Of a DNA stretch of 47,997 nucleotides, positions 7,355 through 16,216 are shown one piece after another. The translations under genes were made by a program, and so were the position numbers. The stretch comes from Streptomyces sp. GESEQ-4 (GTDB lineage Bacteria; Actinomycetota; Actinomycetes; Streptomycetales; Streptomycetaceae), in NCBI RefSeq assembly GCF_017948455.1, contig NZ_JAFFSU010000040.1, positions 1 through 47,997 on the forward strand. The letters run 5' to 3'. How positions within the stretch are numbered: position 1 is the first letter of the stretch; each line of letters starts with the position of its first letter. The notes under the pieces are model-generated. The model was not told where the DNA came from. It saw nothing but the letters and a program-made list of their open reading frames with translations, and searched no databases.

Positions 7355-9204
7355 CCGAGGGGCTGTTGCTGCGCGGCGGGTTTCTGCCCAACGCGGCCTA
7401 CCGCGCGGCGCTGTCCGGGCGGAAGATGCTGATCATCGGGCGCAAGGGGTCCGGCAAGAGCGCGATCTGCATGCAGTTGTCGGCGGACGGCGGGCAGCAT
7501 GCCGGGACCGTGCTGGTGACGCCGGACGAGACCGCCGGGGAGGAGATCCGGCGGTTCGAGTTGCAGGGGCTGCCGGGGGACTCGGCCAAGTCGTTGATCT
7601 GGCGGTACCTGTTCGCCGTACATGCCGCTCGCCACCTGGTGACGCACGCCAAGGACGCACACCGGCGCAAGCCCGACTCCGTGAAGGCGCTGGCACGGTT
7701 TCTGAAGCAGAACGGGGAGTCGGCCGGCGGGCGGCTCGGGGACCGGCTCGCGCAGGGGGCTCGGGGACTGCAGACCTCGCTGTCCCTGGAGGCGTTCGGG
7801 GTCAAGGCGGGGCTCGACCTCGCGGGGGCCCCGTCGGAGGGCGCGCAGGCCGCCCGGCAGCTGGAGGTCGTCGAGCAGGGCGTGGCCAAGGCCTTCACCG
7901 ACCTCGGCTGCGCCGGTGCGCACGGGCCGCTGCTGCTCATGGTCGACCAGCTGGAGCAGGTGTGGTCCGCCGAGCCGGACAGCAACTCGATGGTGATCGG
8001 GCTGCTGCTCGCCGCGAAGCACGCGGTCAGTCTCTACGGCGGTGCCGTGCGGTTCCTGCTGTTTCTGCGCGCCGATATCTACGACTCGCTGTCCTTCGGG
8101 GAGGGCGACAAGTTCCGCGGGGACGAGCTGCGGATCACGTGGACCGAGCAGGCGTTGCGGGATCTCGCGCTGGCGCGGGCGCGGGCCTCCGTGGGGGCCG
8201 AGATGACGGCCGAGCTGCTGTGGGGCGAGCTGTTTCCGGCGGTGGTGGAGGGGGAGGAGACCGCGAGCTATCTGTTCCGGCGGTGTCTGCCCCGGCCGCG
8301 GGACGCCATCCAGTTCCTCAACCTCTGCCAGGAGACGGCCTCGTTGATCCATGGGCGGGAGCGGATCACGGAGGGGGATGTGCTGCAGGCGGGGCGGCAG
8401 TTCTCCGCCTGGAAGCGGAAGGATCTGGCGCTGGAGTATCTGGTCGCGCATCCCTTTCTGAACCACCTGTTCCCGCTCTTCCAGAACACGGGGTACGTGG
8501 TGACGCGTGCCGCCCTCGGCAGCCGGTTCGACGCGGCGGCCGAGTCACTGCACCGGCTGTTCCCGGCGTACCTCGACGCACTGACCCTTCCCGGCATCAT
8601 CGATGTCCTCTACGCCGTCGGCTTTCTCGGCGTGCGGCGCGGCAACGACGTGGTGTTCGCGGGGGGCGACGACCTGCCCGTGCAGTCCCATGAGACGGAG
8701 TTCCACGTCCATCCCTGTTTCCGGGCGGCGCTCGGCTCGACCAATGCGATCGACCTGCGGCATTTCGAGCCGCTCGCCGTGACCGGGCGGGTCCTCCAGG
8801 GCGGCTTCCAGGGGTACAACGACACGACGTTCGCGACCACTCCCTCGCGCGACCACCGGCTCGTGCAGGAGCTGAGGCGTTCCTGCCATTCCATCCTGGC
8901 GCAGACCAGCAGGGCGGTGAGCCTGGCGCCGGACGCCCGGGACGAGATCACCCAGCAGATCAACCGGGTCCTGGATGAGGTCAATGTCCTGCCGTCGGGC
9001 GCCGCGTCGACCTTCGACCTGGAGGATCGGCTCCTGCTCACCGCCCACTACTTCGACACCCTCGCCGCGCAACTCCTCGCCAGCGGGCTGGACGACACCA
9101 CCGGCGCGGGCGAGGTCGTGCGCCGTGTCCAGGAGGAGGCGCGGCGGCTGCGGCGGCAGGCGGGCGGGTCGTACGGAAGCTCGGGCAACTCGTCGGGAAG
9201 CTGA
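7291..9204 (+). CDS. P-loop ATPase (Sll1717/STAND-like), function unknown
   Basis: A 637-residue cytosolic NTPase. Walker A is GRKGSGKS (residues 50-57) and Walker B is LLLMVDQLE (Asp219). A sensor-like segment FLLFLRADIYDSL and an arginine-rich LFRRCLPRPRDA follow, a layout seen in KAP/STAND-type ATPases and proteins named P-loop ATPase Sll1717 family. The C-terminal third (after about 480) is helical with no recognised domain and ends in a Gly/Ser-rich tail. The ATG at 7291 is preceded by GGGGGACGGG and overlaps the HATPase gene. A Ser/Thr kinase gene follows 49 bp downstream, suggesting ATP-driven signalling or an abortive-type defence role; that role is inference. Confidence 0.8.
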   Translation: MADGPVLARLHFGREDAERDVTEGLLLRGGFLPNAAYRAALSGRKMLIIGRKGSGKSAICMQLSADGGQHAGTVLVTPDETAGEEIRRFELQGLPGDSAKSLIWRYLFAVHAARHLVTHAKDAHRRKPDSVKALARFLKQNGESAGGRLGDRLAQGARGLQTSLSLEAFGVKAGLDLAGAPSEGAQAARQLEVVEQGVAKAFTDLGCAGAHGPLLLMVDQLEQVWSAEPDSNSMVIGLLLAAKHAVSLYGGAVRFLLFLRADIYDSLSFGEGDKFRGDELRITWTEQALRDLALARARASVGAEMTAELLWGELFPAVVEGEETASYLFRRCLPRPRDAIQFLNLCQETASLIHGRERITEGDVLQAGRQFSAWKRKDLALEYLVAHPFLNHLFPLFQNTGYVVTRAALGSRFDAAAESLHRLFPAYLDALTLPGIIDVLYAVGFLGVRRGNDVVFAGGDDLPVQSHETEFHVHPCFRAALGSTNAIDLRHFEPLAVTGRVLQGGFQGYNDTTFATTPSRDHRLVQELRRSCHSILAQTSRAVSLAPDARDEITQQINRVLDEVNVLPSGAASTFDLEDRLLLTAHYFDTLAAQLLASGLDDTTGAGEVVRRVQEEARRLRRQAGGSYGSSGNSSGS

Positions 9205-9253
9205 GCCACGTCGGAAACAGTGAGCGGCGGGAACGCGGCTTGGGAGGTCATGG

Positions 9254-10951
9254 GTGCAGGGCGGCGAACTTCTCGCCGGGCGGTTCCGGATCGGCCCGTT
9301 GCTGGGTGCGGGCGGCATGGGGCAGGTCTGGGCGGCTCAGGACGAGCGGATGCGGCGGGATGTCGCGGTCAAGGTGGTTCATCCGCAGTACGGGATGGAC
9401 GAGTCGGAGACGCAGGCCCGGTTCCAGCGTGAGGTGCAGCTGGCGGGGCGGCTGTCCCATCAGAACATCGTGACCGTGCATGACTGGGGTGAGGTGTCGG
9501 TCAACGGGCGCCAGACCCTCTTCCTGGTGATGGAACTCGTGCACGGAGTGCCTCTCCACAGGCAGTTGAACGAGTCCACACCGCCCTGGACGCTCGCCGT
9601 CGGCTGGAGCGCCCAGATCGCCGAGGCACTGCACGCCGCGCACAGCCAGGGCGTCGTCCACCGGGACATCAAGCCCGCGAACGTGCTCCTCACTCCCTCG
9701 GGGAGGGTGAAGGTCCTGGACTTCGGGGTCGCGAAGTTCATGGGGGAGACCATCGGTGCCCGGGAACTCACGGTGACGGGTGCGCCGCTCGGCTCGCCGC
9801 CGTACATGTCTCCGGAACAGGCCGTGGGAGCCCGCGCGATCGACCATCGCAGCGATCTGTACTCCCTGGGCTGCCTCCTCTACCACGCGGTGACCGGCCG
9901 TCCGCCCTTCATCAGCGATGTCCAGTGGGCCGTACTGCGGATGCAGATGGAGGACACCCCGGTCGCCCCGAGCTCCCTCGTCGCGGGCCTGCCCGGGGGC
10001 CTGGACGACCTGCTCATGAGCCTGCTCGCGAAGGACCCCGACAGCCGGCCGCAGGACGCGGCCGTCGTCCACGACGCCCTGGGCACCCTGCTGTTCGAGC
10101 ATGCCGTCGCGCTGCCCGACAGCAAGCCGCTGGACGCGCTCGGACCGGGGCACGGGGACTCACTCGCGGGGCGGTTGCTGACGAAGGCGTGGGAGGTGTG
10201 GGAGCGGGCGGAGGGAGAGGGGGCCTCCGTGCGCGCGGAGGCCGAGGGGCTGTTGCGGGCGGCTCGCGCGGACGCGGAGCAACTGCTGCAGGAGGCTCGC
10301 GTAGATGCCGATCGGGTACGGCTGGCGAGGCTGACAGACGGCAACGATGAGCTGGCCAGGCTGGCTGCCGCGAACGATGCTCTGCTGGCCGAGAACGACG
10401 CCGCGCTGGCACGGATCCAAGCAGAGCACGAGAGGCTGGTCGCCAGTGTGCGGGCGCGGGAGGCCTCCGGTCGGACTGGGAGCGAACCTCAGCCCGCTGT
10501 CCCGGCTCCCCTGCTCCTCCCGGCCGGTGATGCCGCACAGGCCATGGACACGTCGGACCGGGAGTTCCGCATCACCCGTCGCGGCTACTCCGTCGAGGAG
10601 GTGCATGAACGCATCGCCATGATCACGGCGGATGGCAACCGGGCGCTGCGTCGTGCCGCCGTCGTGGAGGCGGCGATCACAGAGATGGTTCCCGAGACGG
10701 CGGCGGGCCTGATCGCCGACGCGGTCGACCGAGCCGGGGTGACTGTTGCCTTTGCCACGGCCCACCTCAAGCAATGGCGTGGAGCAAATGACGTGCACGG
10801 GTTCGCAGTGGTCAAGAAGGGCTACGACCAAAGCACGGTCAACTGGTACATGTCCGACCTCATGTACAACTACGAGGAGGCGTTGAGGCGCCTCTCCGCC
10901 GTGGACCAGCTCTATGACGAGTTGACGGCGGGCGGTCACCAAGGGCAATGA
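9254..10951 (+). CDS. Ser/Thr protein kinase with coiled coil and DivIVA-like motif
   Basis: A 565-residue soluble Hanks-type kinase. Gly-rich loop GAGGMGQV (18-25), catalytic Lys40, HRDIKPANV with Asp138, DFG at 156-158 and SPE at 186-188 are all intact, so it should be active. No membrane helix or PASTA repeat is seen. Residues about 305-400 form an Ala/Glu/Arg-rich coiled coil. FRITRRGYSVEEVHERI (about 434-450) resembles the GY-x-x-x-E-V motif of DivIVA-type domains, which points to polar or cytoskeletal placement. The last 100 residues are not recognised. GTG 9254 is preceded by GGGAGG. It is the last gene of the HATPase/ATPase/kinase unit. Confidence 0.88.
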   Translation: MQGGELLAGRFRIGPLLGAGGMGQVWAAQDERMRRDVAVKVVHPQYGMDESETQARFQREVQLAGRLSHQNIVTVHDWGEVSVNGRQTLFLVMELVHGVPLHRQLNESTPPWTLAVGWSAQIAEALHAAHSQGVVHRDIKPANVLLTPSGRVKVLDFGVAKFMGETIGARELTVTGAPLGSPPYMSPEQAVGARAIDHRSDLYSLGCLLYHAVTGRPPFISDVQWAVLRMQMEDTPVAPSSLVAGLPGGLDDLLMSLLAKDPDSRPQDAAVVHDALGTLLFEHAVALPDSKPLDALGPGHGDSLAGRLLTKAWEVWERAEGEGASVRAEAEGLLRAARADAEQLLQEARVDADRVRLARLTDGNDELARLAAANDALLAENDAALARIQAEHERLVASVRAREASGRTGSEPQPAVPAPLLLPAGDAAQAMDTSDREFRITRRGYSVEEVHERIAMITADGNRALRRAAVVEAAITEMVPETAAGLIADAVDRAGVTVAFATAHLKQWRGANDVHGFAVVKKGYDQSTVNWYMSDLMYNYEEALRRLSAVDQLYDELTAGGHQGQ

Positions 10952-10963
10952 CCGCCCGCCGTC
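10924..10963. terminator. Bidirectional hairpin terminator between kinase and argS
   Basis: A perfect 15-bp inverted repeat, GACGGCGGGCGGTCA at 10924-10938 and its complement at 10949-10963, with a 10-nt loop. It overlaps the last codons of the kinase gene and lies 12 bp from the argS stop, so it can serve both convergent transcripts. Confidence 0.75.
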
Positions 10964-10975
10964 CGTACGTCAGCG

Positions 10976-12730
10976 TCAGAGCCGCTCGGGCGTCCTGATG
11001 CCCAGCAGGGCCATGCCCCGGTGGAGGGTGCGGGCCGTGAGGTCGCACTGGAACAGGCGGTTCTCTGTCTGTTCCGGGGTGTCGGCCTTCAGGACCGGGC
11101 ACTTGTCGTAGAACGACGTGTAGAGCGACGCCAGTTGGTACAGGTACGCGGCCAGCTTGTGCGGGGCGTACTCCGCCGCCGCTTCGAAGACCGTGTCGCC
11201 GAACGCGTCCAGGTGCAGGCCCAGTTCGCGCTCCGCCGGGGCGAGTTCGAGTTCGGGGTGCGCGGACGGTCGTACGTCTCCCGCCTTGCGGAGGATCGAC
11301 TGGATACGGGCGTACGCGTACTGGAGGTAGACGGACGTGTCGCCGTTCAGCGACACCATCTGGTCCAGGTCGAACTTGTAGTCCCGGTTCGGGGACGTCG
11401 ACAGGTCCGCGTACTTCACGGCGCCGATGCCGACCTGAGCGGCCCGCTCCTGGATCTCGTCCTCGGTGAGGTCCTGCGCCTTCTCCCGTACGACCTCGGC
11501 GGCGCGCTGCACCGCCTCGTCGAGGAGGTCCTCCAGCTTCACCGTCTCACCCGCACGCGTCTTGAACGGCTTGCCGTCCGCGCCCAGCACCGTGCCGTAG
11601 CCCATGTTGTGCGCGGTGACGTGCTCGCTGAGCCAGCCCGCCCGGCGGGCCGTCTCGAAGACCATCTTGAAGTGCAGGGACTGGCGTACGTCCACGACGT
11701 AGATCAGCGTCGTCGCGTGCAGGTCGACGACACGGTTCCGGATCGCGGAGAGGTCGCTCGCCGCGTAGCCGAAGCCGCCGTCCGCCTTCTGCACGATCAG
11801 CGGCACCGGCTGGTCGTCCTTGCCGCGGATCTCGTCGAAGAACACCACCAGCGCGCCCTCGGAGCGCACGGCTACGCCGGACTCCTCCAGCAGCCGCGCC
11901 GTCTCCGGCATCAGGTCGTTGTACGCCGACTCGCCGACGATCTCGTCGTCCCGGACCTCCATGTCCAGCTTCTCGAAGACCGAGTAGAAGTAGACCTTCG
12001 ACTCGTCCACGAACTGCTGCCACAGGTCGAGCGTCTCCTTGTCGCCCGACTGCAGGGCGACGACCCTCTTCCGCGCCCGCTCCTTGAAGTCGTCGTCCGA
12101 GTCGAAGACCGCGCGCGATGCCTTGTAGACCCGGTTCAGGTTGCTCATCGCCTGCTCGCCGTCCACCTCGGACGGCGGGGCCAGCTCACCCGGGTTCTCG
12201 ATCAGGTACTGGATGAGCATGCCGAACTGGGTGCCCCAGTCGCCGATGTGATGCCGGCCGATCGTCTTCTCGCCGGTGAAGTCGATCATGCCGCGGAGGG
12301 CGTCGCCGATCACCGCGGAGCGGAGGTGGCCTACGTGCATCTCCTTGGCGACGTTCGGCTGGGCGTAGTCGATGACGGTTACGCCCGCGTTCTCCTTGGG
12401 GGCCACGCCGAGGCGGTCGGGGTCTGCGTACCGCTGCGCGAGGTTGTCGGTGATCGCCTTGTCGGTGATCGTGATGTTGAGGAAGCCGGGGCCGGAGACC
12501 TCGACGTCCTTGATCACGTCGCCGGTGGTGATGTTGGCGACGACCTGCGTTGCCAGCTCCCTCGGGTTCGACTTCGCCTTCTTCGCCAGCGCGAGGATGC
12601 CGTTGGCCTGGAAATCGGCGCGGTCACTGCGTCGCAACAGCGGGTCCGCGTCCGCTTCCGGCAGGGTTGCCGAGAGGGCGTTCGCGAGGCGCTGGTTGAC
12701 GAGATCGGTGAGCGACGTGACCGGGGCCAT
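10976..12730 (-). CDS. argS: Arginyl-tRNA synthetase
   Basis: A class I aminoacyl-tRNA synthetase of 584 residues that charges tRNA-Arg. The HIGH-type signature is HVGH (132-135) in AKEMHVGHLRS. The N-terminal Arg-tRNA synthetase domain (residues 1-100), the catalytic core with HHIGDWGTQFGM, and the C-terminal anticodon-binding helices (ASLYTSFYDKCPV) are all present in order. The usual KMSK signature is replaced, as in many ArgRS. ATG 12730 begins MAPVTSLTDL. It is divergent from lysS, separated by about 220 bp that include a dispersed repeat. Confidence 0.97.
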   Translation of the reverse strand: MAPVTSLTDLVNQRLANALSATLPEADADPLLRRSDRADFQANGILALAKKAKSNPRELATQVVANITTGDVIKDVEVSGPGFLNITITDKAITDNLAQRYADPDRLGVAPKENAGVTVIDYAQPNVAKEMHVGHLRSAVIGDALRGMIDFTGEKTIGRHHIGDWGTQFGMLIQYLIENPGELAPPSEVDGEQAMSNLNRVYKASRAVFDSDDDFKERARKRVVALQSGDKETLDLWQQFVDESKVYFYSVFEKLDMEVRDDEIVGESAYNDLMPETARLLEESGVAVRSEGALVVFFDEIRGKDDQPVPLIVQKADGGFGYAASDLSAIRNRVVDLHATTLIYVVDVRQSLHFKMVFETARRAGWLSEHVTAHNMGYGTVLGADGKPFKTRAGETVKLEDLLDEAVQRAAEVVREKAQDLTEDEIQERAAQVGIGAVKYADLSTSPNRDYKFDLDQMVSLNGDTSVYLQYAYARIQSILRKAGDVRPSAHPELELAPAERELGLHLDAFGDTVFEAAAEYAPHKLAAYLYQLASLYTSFYDKCPVLKADTPEQTENRLFQCDLTARTLHRGMALLGIRTPERL

Positions 12731-12830
12731 AGGAGTGGGTGCCGTTCTCCTCGTGGGGATGGATAGACACGGTCAGTATCCCATGGGGGGTAAAGCGGTT
12801 TTTCGGCTGCGGGGCGGTGGGGGCTTGTCG

Positions 12831-12861
12831 CGCAGTTCCCCGCGCCCCTGTCGGGGCGCTG
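12831..12861. repeat. Dispersed Streptomyces intergenic repeat, copy A
   Basis: The core CGCAGTTCCCCGCGCCCCTG (12831-12850) is followed by TCGGGGCGCT, which can pair with part of the core to form a hairpin. Identical cores occur at 27058-27077 and 45618-45637. It sits in the argS/lysS divergent region. Confidence 0.75.
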
Positions 12862-12951
12862 TTGAAAAGGCGTTTTCTCTGTTGACGTTCTAGCTGGGAG
12901 AATGAACGGCGTCAGTCGTTGACCGTACGGCTGCCCTGGAGAAAGAAGGAC

Positions 12952-14697
12952 GTGCCGATCGTGGCTCAGAGCACCGAGACCATCGACTGGGTCTCCCGTT
13001 TCGCGGATGAGGTCATCGAGGAGTCGGAGCGTCGGGCCCCGGGCAAACCGGTTGTCGTCGCGTCCGGGCTTTCGCCGTCAGGGCCCATCCATCTGGGGAA
13101 CCTGCGTGAGGTGATGACCCCGCATCTCGTCGCGGACGAGATCCGGCGGCGGGGTCGCCAGGTCCGGCATCTGATCTCCTGGGACGACTACGACCGGTAC
13201 CGGAAGGTGCCGGCGGGCGTCTCCGGGGTCGACGAGTCGTGGGCCGAGCACATCGGCAAGCCGCTGACCTCCGTCCCCGCCCCCAAGGGCTCCGCCCACC
13301 CCAACTGGGCCGAGCACTTCAAGGCCGCGATGATCGAGTCGCTGGCCGAGCTGGGCGTGGAGTTCGACGGGATCAGCCAGACCGCGCAGTACACCTCCGG
13401 CGTGTACCGGGAGCAGATCCTGCACGCCATGCGGCACCGCGGCGACATCGACGCGATCCTCGACCAGTACCGGACCAAGAAGGCCCCCGCCAAGAAGCAG
13501 CAGTCGCAGAAGCCCGTCGACGAGGCCGAGCTGGAAGCTGCCGAAGGGTCGGGCGCCGCCGCCGAGGACGACGGCTCCTTCGGCTCCGCCGGCTACTTCC
13601 CGTACAAGCCCTACTGCGGCAACTGCGAGAAGGACCTCACTACCGTCACCTCCTACGAGGACGACACCACCGAGCTGTCGTACACCTGCGACGCCTGCGG
13701 TTTCGCCGAGACCGTCCGGCTGAGCGAGTACAACCGCGGCAAGCTGGTCTGGAAGGTCGACTGGCCGATGCGGTGGGCGTACGAGGGCGTTGTGTTCGAG
13801 CCGAGCGGGGTCGACCACTCGTCGCCGGGTTCCAGCTTCCAGGTGGGCGGGCAGATCGTCGGGATCTTCGGCGGGAAGCAGCCCATCGGGCCGATGTACG
13901 CGTTCGTGGGCATCAGCGGCATGGCGAAGATGTCCTCGTCGCGGGGTGGGGTGCCTACCCCTGCTGACGCCCTGAAGATCATGGAGCCTCAGCTCCTGCG
14001 CTGGCTCTACGCCCGGCGTCGTCCCAACCAGTCCTTCAAGATCGCCTTCGACCAGGAGATCCAGCGGCTCTACGACGAGTGGGACAAGCTCGACGCGAAG
14101 GTGGCGGACGGGTCCGCGCTGCCCGGCGACGTCGCCGCGCACGCGCGTGCCGTGGGGACCGCCGGCGGTGAGCTGCCGCGTACGCCGCGGCCGATGCCGT
14201 ACCGGACTCTCGCGTCCGTCGCCGACATCACCGCCGGGCACGAGGACCAAGCGCTGCGGATCCTCTCCGAGCTGGACCCGGAGCAGCCGCTCGGGTCGCT
14301 GGACGAGGTACGGCCGCGGTTTGACAAGGCCGAGGCGTGGATCAACACGCACGTCTCCGCCGACCAGCGCACCATCGTGCGGGACGAGCCCGACGTCGCC
14401 CTGCTGAAGTCCCTCGACGAGGCGTCCCAGCAGTCGCTGCGGCTCCTCCTCGACGGGCTCGCCGACCACTGGTCGCTCGACGGGCTCACCCACCTCGTGT
14501 ACGGCGTGCCCAAGGTGCAGGCCGGGTTCCCCGCCGACGCCACGCCCAAGGAACTGCCGGCCGAGATCAAGACCGCGCAGAGGTCGTTCTTCGCCCTGCT
14601 GTACCACCTGCTGGTGGGGCGGGACACCGGGCCGCGACTGCCGACGTTGCTGCTGGCGGTGGGGCAGGAGCGGGTACGGGGCCTGCTCGGCGAGTAA
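12952..14697 (+). CDS. lysS: Lysyl-tRNA synthetase, class I
   Basis: A 581-residue class I LysRS, the archaeal-type enzyme found in some bacteria including Streptomyces. HxGN-type signature SGPIHLGN (residues 43-50) and KMSSS (about 326) define the class I Rossmann fold. A cysteine pair cluster (CGNCEK and CDACGF) matches the family zinc site. An acidic, Ala/Lys-rich insertion lies near 178-212. GTG 12952 was chosen because GGAG lies about 10 nt upstream; TTG 12919 and GTG 12961 are alternatives. Streptomyces genomes usually also carry a class II LysRS elsewhere, which cannot be checked here. Confidence 0.94.
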   Translation: MPIVAQSTETIDWVSRFADEVIEESERRAPGKPVVVASGLSPSGPIHLGNLREVMTPHLVADEIRRRGRQVRHLISWDDYDRYRKVPAGVSGVDESWAEHIGKPLTSVPAPKGSAHPNWAEHFKAAMIESLAELGVEFDGISQTAQYTSGVYREQILHAMRHRGDIDAILDQYRTKKAPAKKQQSQKPVDEAELEAAEGSGAAAEDDGSFGSAGYFPYKPYCGNCEKDLTTVTSYEDDTTELSYTCDACGFAETVRLSEYNRGKLVWKVDWPMRWAYEGVVFEPSGVDHSSPGSSFQVGGQIVGIFGGKQPIGPMYAFVGISGMAKMSSSRGGVPTPADALKIMEPQLLRWLYARRRPNQSFKIAFDQEIQRLYDEWDKLDAKVADGSALPGDVAAHARAVGTAGGELPRTPRPMPYRTLASVADITAGHEDQALRILSELDPEQPLGSLDEVRPRFDKAEAWINTHVSADQRTIVRDEPDVALLKSLDEASQQSLRLLLDGLADHWSLDGLTHLVYGVPKVQAGFPADATPKELPAEIKTAQRSFFALLYHLLVGRDTGPRLPTLLLAVGQERVRGLLGE

Positions 14698-14718
14698 GGC
14701 GAGTAAGCGGTGCGGTGA

Positions 14719-14740
14719 GGGGCTCTCCGGTGAGGGCCCC
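14719..14740. terminator. Hairpin terminator between lysS and the DUF2637 gene
   Basis: GGGGCTCTC (14719-14727) and GAGGGCCCC (14732-14740) pair with one G-T wobble around the loop CGGT, followed by TTTCT. It lies between two convergent genes, so it probably acts in both directions. Confidence 0.65.
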
Positions 14741-14749
14741 TTTCTGCCG

Positions 14750-16063
14750 TCAGGCGATGTGGTTCTCTTCCAGTTCCGCGTTGTAGAGCTTCGTGAACCG
14801 GTTGACCATGCGCTTCGCCTCGTCCGGCAGGAGCGTGATGCTGAACTCCGCCTCGACGTTCTCGCTGTACTCACGCGGGGTCGGGTAGCCGGTGCCGCCT
14901 ATCGACTTCTTGAAGACCTGGTAGTAGTCCTCTTCGGTCGGCTCGGGAGCGGGCGTGCCACCGCCCTCGCCGAGTTCGCGGGTACGGCCCCGGCTCACCG
15001 GGATGCGGAAACTGCCGGTCTCTTCCATCGAAGGTTCTGCGGGTTCTGCGGGTTCTGAGGGTGCCGGGGGAGGAGGCTCGTTGTACTGCTCCGCCTCGTA
15101 TGTCGGGTCATACGGCGGCTCGTATGTCGGCTCGAATGTCGGGTCGTAGTCGCCGTGGTACTCGATGGACTGCGGGTCCCGGGCGTGCAGCCAGGGGTTC
15201 TGGTCCTCTTCGGGCGCGTAGTACAGCTGCTCGGCGTCCTGGTTGCTGTCCAGCTCCAGGCGCTGCTCGCTGGGAGGTGCCGCTTTCTGTGGGACGGGCG
15301 CCGCCCCAGCGGCACGACTGCCCGCAGCTGCGGCGTCGATTTCCTGCTTCGGCGCCGGAGGCAGCAGTGCCGGTTCTATGCCCGCCGCCGCCAGGCCCGC
15401 CGGGGCCGTGTCCGCCAGGGGGACGCCGTACTTCGCGAGGCGTAGGGGCATGAGGGACTCGACCGGGGCCTTGCGGCGCCAGCTGCGGCCGAAGCGGGAG
15501 CGGAGGCGGGCCTGGTAGACGAGACGTTCCTGCTCGAGCTTGATGACCTGGTCGTAGGAGCGGAGCTCCCAGAGCTTCATGCGGCGCCAGAGGAGGAACG
15601 TGGGCACGGGGGAGAGGAGCCAGCGCGTCATGCGGACCCCCTCCATGTGCTTGTCCGCCGTGATGTCCGCTATGCGGCCGATCGCGTGGCGGGCGGCCTC
15701 GACCGAGACCACGAACAGGATCGGGATCACCGCGTGCATGCCCACGCCCAGCGGGTCCGGCCAGGCCGCCGCGCCGTTGAAGGCGATCGTCGCCACCGTC
15801 AGCACCCACGCCGTCTGGCGCAGGAGCGGGAAGGGTATGCGTATCCAGGTGAGGAGCAGATCAAGGGCGAGCAGGACGCAGATGCCCGCGTCGATGCCGA
15901 TCGGGAAGACGTAACTGAAGTCCCCGAAGCCCTTCTGGAGGGCCAGTTCGCGGACGGCGGCGTACGAACCCGCGAAGCCGATGCCGGCGATGACGACGGC
16001 ACCGAAGACGACCACGCCGATCAGAATCCGGTGCGTCCGTGTCAGCTGCAGTGGCGCGGCCAC
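14750..16063 (-). CDS. DUF2637 membrane protein with long cytoplasmic tail
   Basis: A 437-residue protein. Four membrane helices (about residues 13-33, 52-72, 82-100, 108-124) make the DUF2637 domain, related to SpdB-type spread proteins of Streptomyces plasmids. The tail is Pro/Glu/Tyr-rich with short repeats (PTFEPTYEPPYDPTYEAE). It ends in a more conserved segment with YYQVFKKSIGGTGYPTPREYSE, which may be a DNA-binding or partner-binding module. GTG 16063 was chosen because GGAGGGGAG precedes it; the ATG at 16081 has no ribosome site. A dispersed 30-bp repeat is embedded in frame at 15300-15329. Function is unknown. Confidence 0.82.
   Translation of the reverse strand: MAAPLQLTRTHRILIGVVVFGAVVIAGIGFAGSYAAVRELALQKGFGDFSYVFPIGIDAGICVLLALDLLLTWIRIPFPLLRQTAWVLTVATIAFNGAAAWPDPLGVGMHAVIPILFVVSVEAARHAIGRIADITADKHMEGVRMTRWLLSPVPTFLLWRRMKLWELRSYDQVIKLEQERLVYQARLRSRFGRSWRRKAPVESLMPLRLAKYGVPLADTAPAGLAAAGIEPALLPPAPKQEIDAAAAGSRAAGAAPVPQKAAPPSEQRLELDSNQDAEQLYYAPEEDQNPWLHARDPQSIEYHGDYDPTFEPTYEPPYDPTYEAEQYNEPPPPAPSEPAEPAEPSMEETGSFRIPVSRGRTRELGEGGGTPAPEPTEEDYYQVFKKSIGGTGYPTPREYSENVEAEFSITLLPDEAKRMVNRFTKLYNAELEENHIA
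15300..15329 (-). repeat. Dispersed repeat captured inside the DUF2637 coding sequence
   Basis: On the minus strand this is the same sequence as the 31-bp repeats at 41-71 and 104-134, except for one missing C in the CGCCTGGGG part. In the host gene it encodes the Ala/Gly/Arg stretch AAGSRAAGAAP in the linker after the membrane domain. Confidence 0.75.
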
Positions 16064-16143
16064 CCGTACTCCCCTCCCCATGCAAGTCGTTGCGCGCAAC
16101 AGAGTGGCACATGTGTACGGCGCGCGGGTTGCCGGGACGTGAG

Positions 16144-16170
16144 AGCCCGGTCCCAGAGGGGCACCGGGCT
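16144..16170 (-). terminator. Hairpin downstream of the first DUF3558 lipoprotein gene
   Basis: AGCCCGGT (16144-16151) and ACCGGGCT (16163-16170) form an 8-bp perfect stem about 47 nt beyond the stop codon at 16217. No T-run follows, as is usual in Streptomyces. Confidence 0.45.
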
Positions 16171-16216
16171 CCGTCAAATGGTTATGTTCTGCTGCGAGTT
16201 GGGCCCGATGTGACGG

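Noticed and set aside
11021..12766. 581-codon open frame antisense to argS
   Set aside because: Mirror frame of a conserved synthetase in high-GC DNA; Val/Leu/Arg-rich with no recognisable motif.
13078..14874. 598-codon open frame antisense to lysS
   Set aside because: Same reason; lysS carries all conserved motifs on the other strand.
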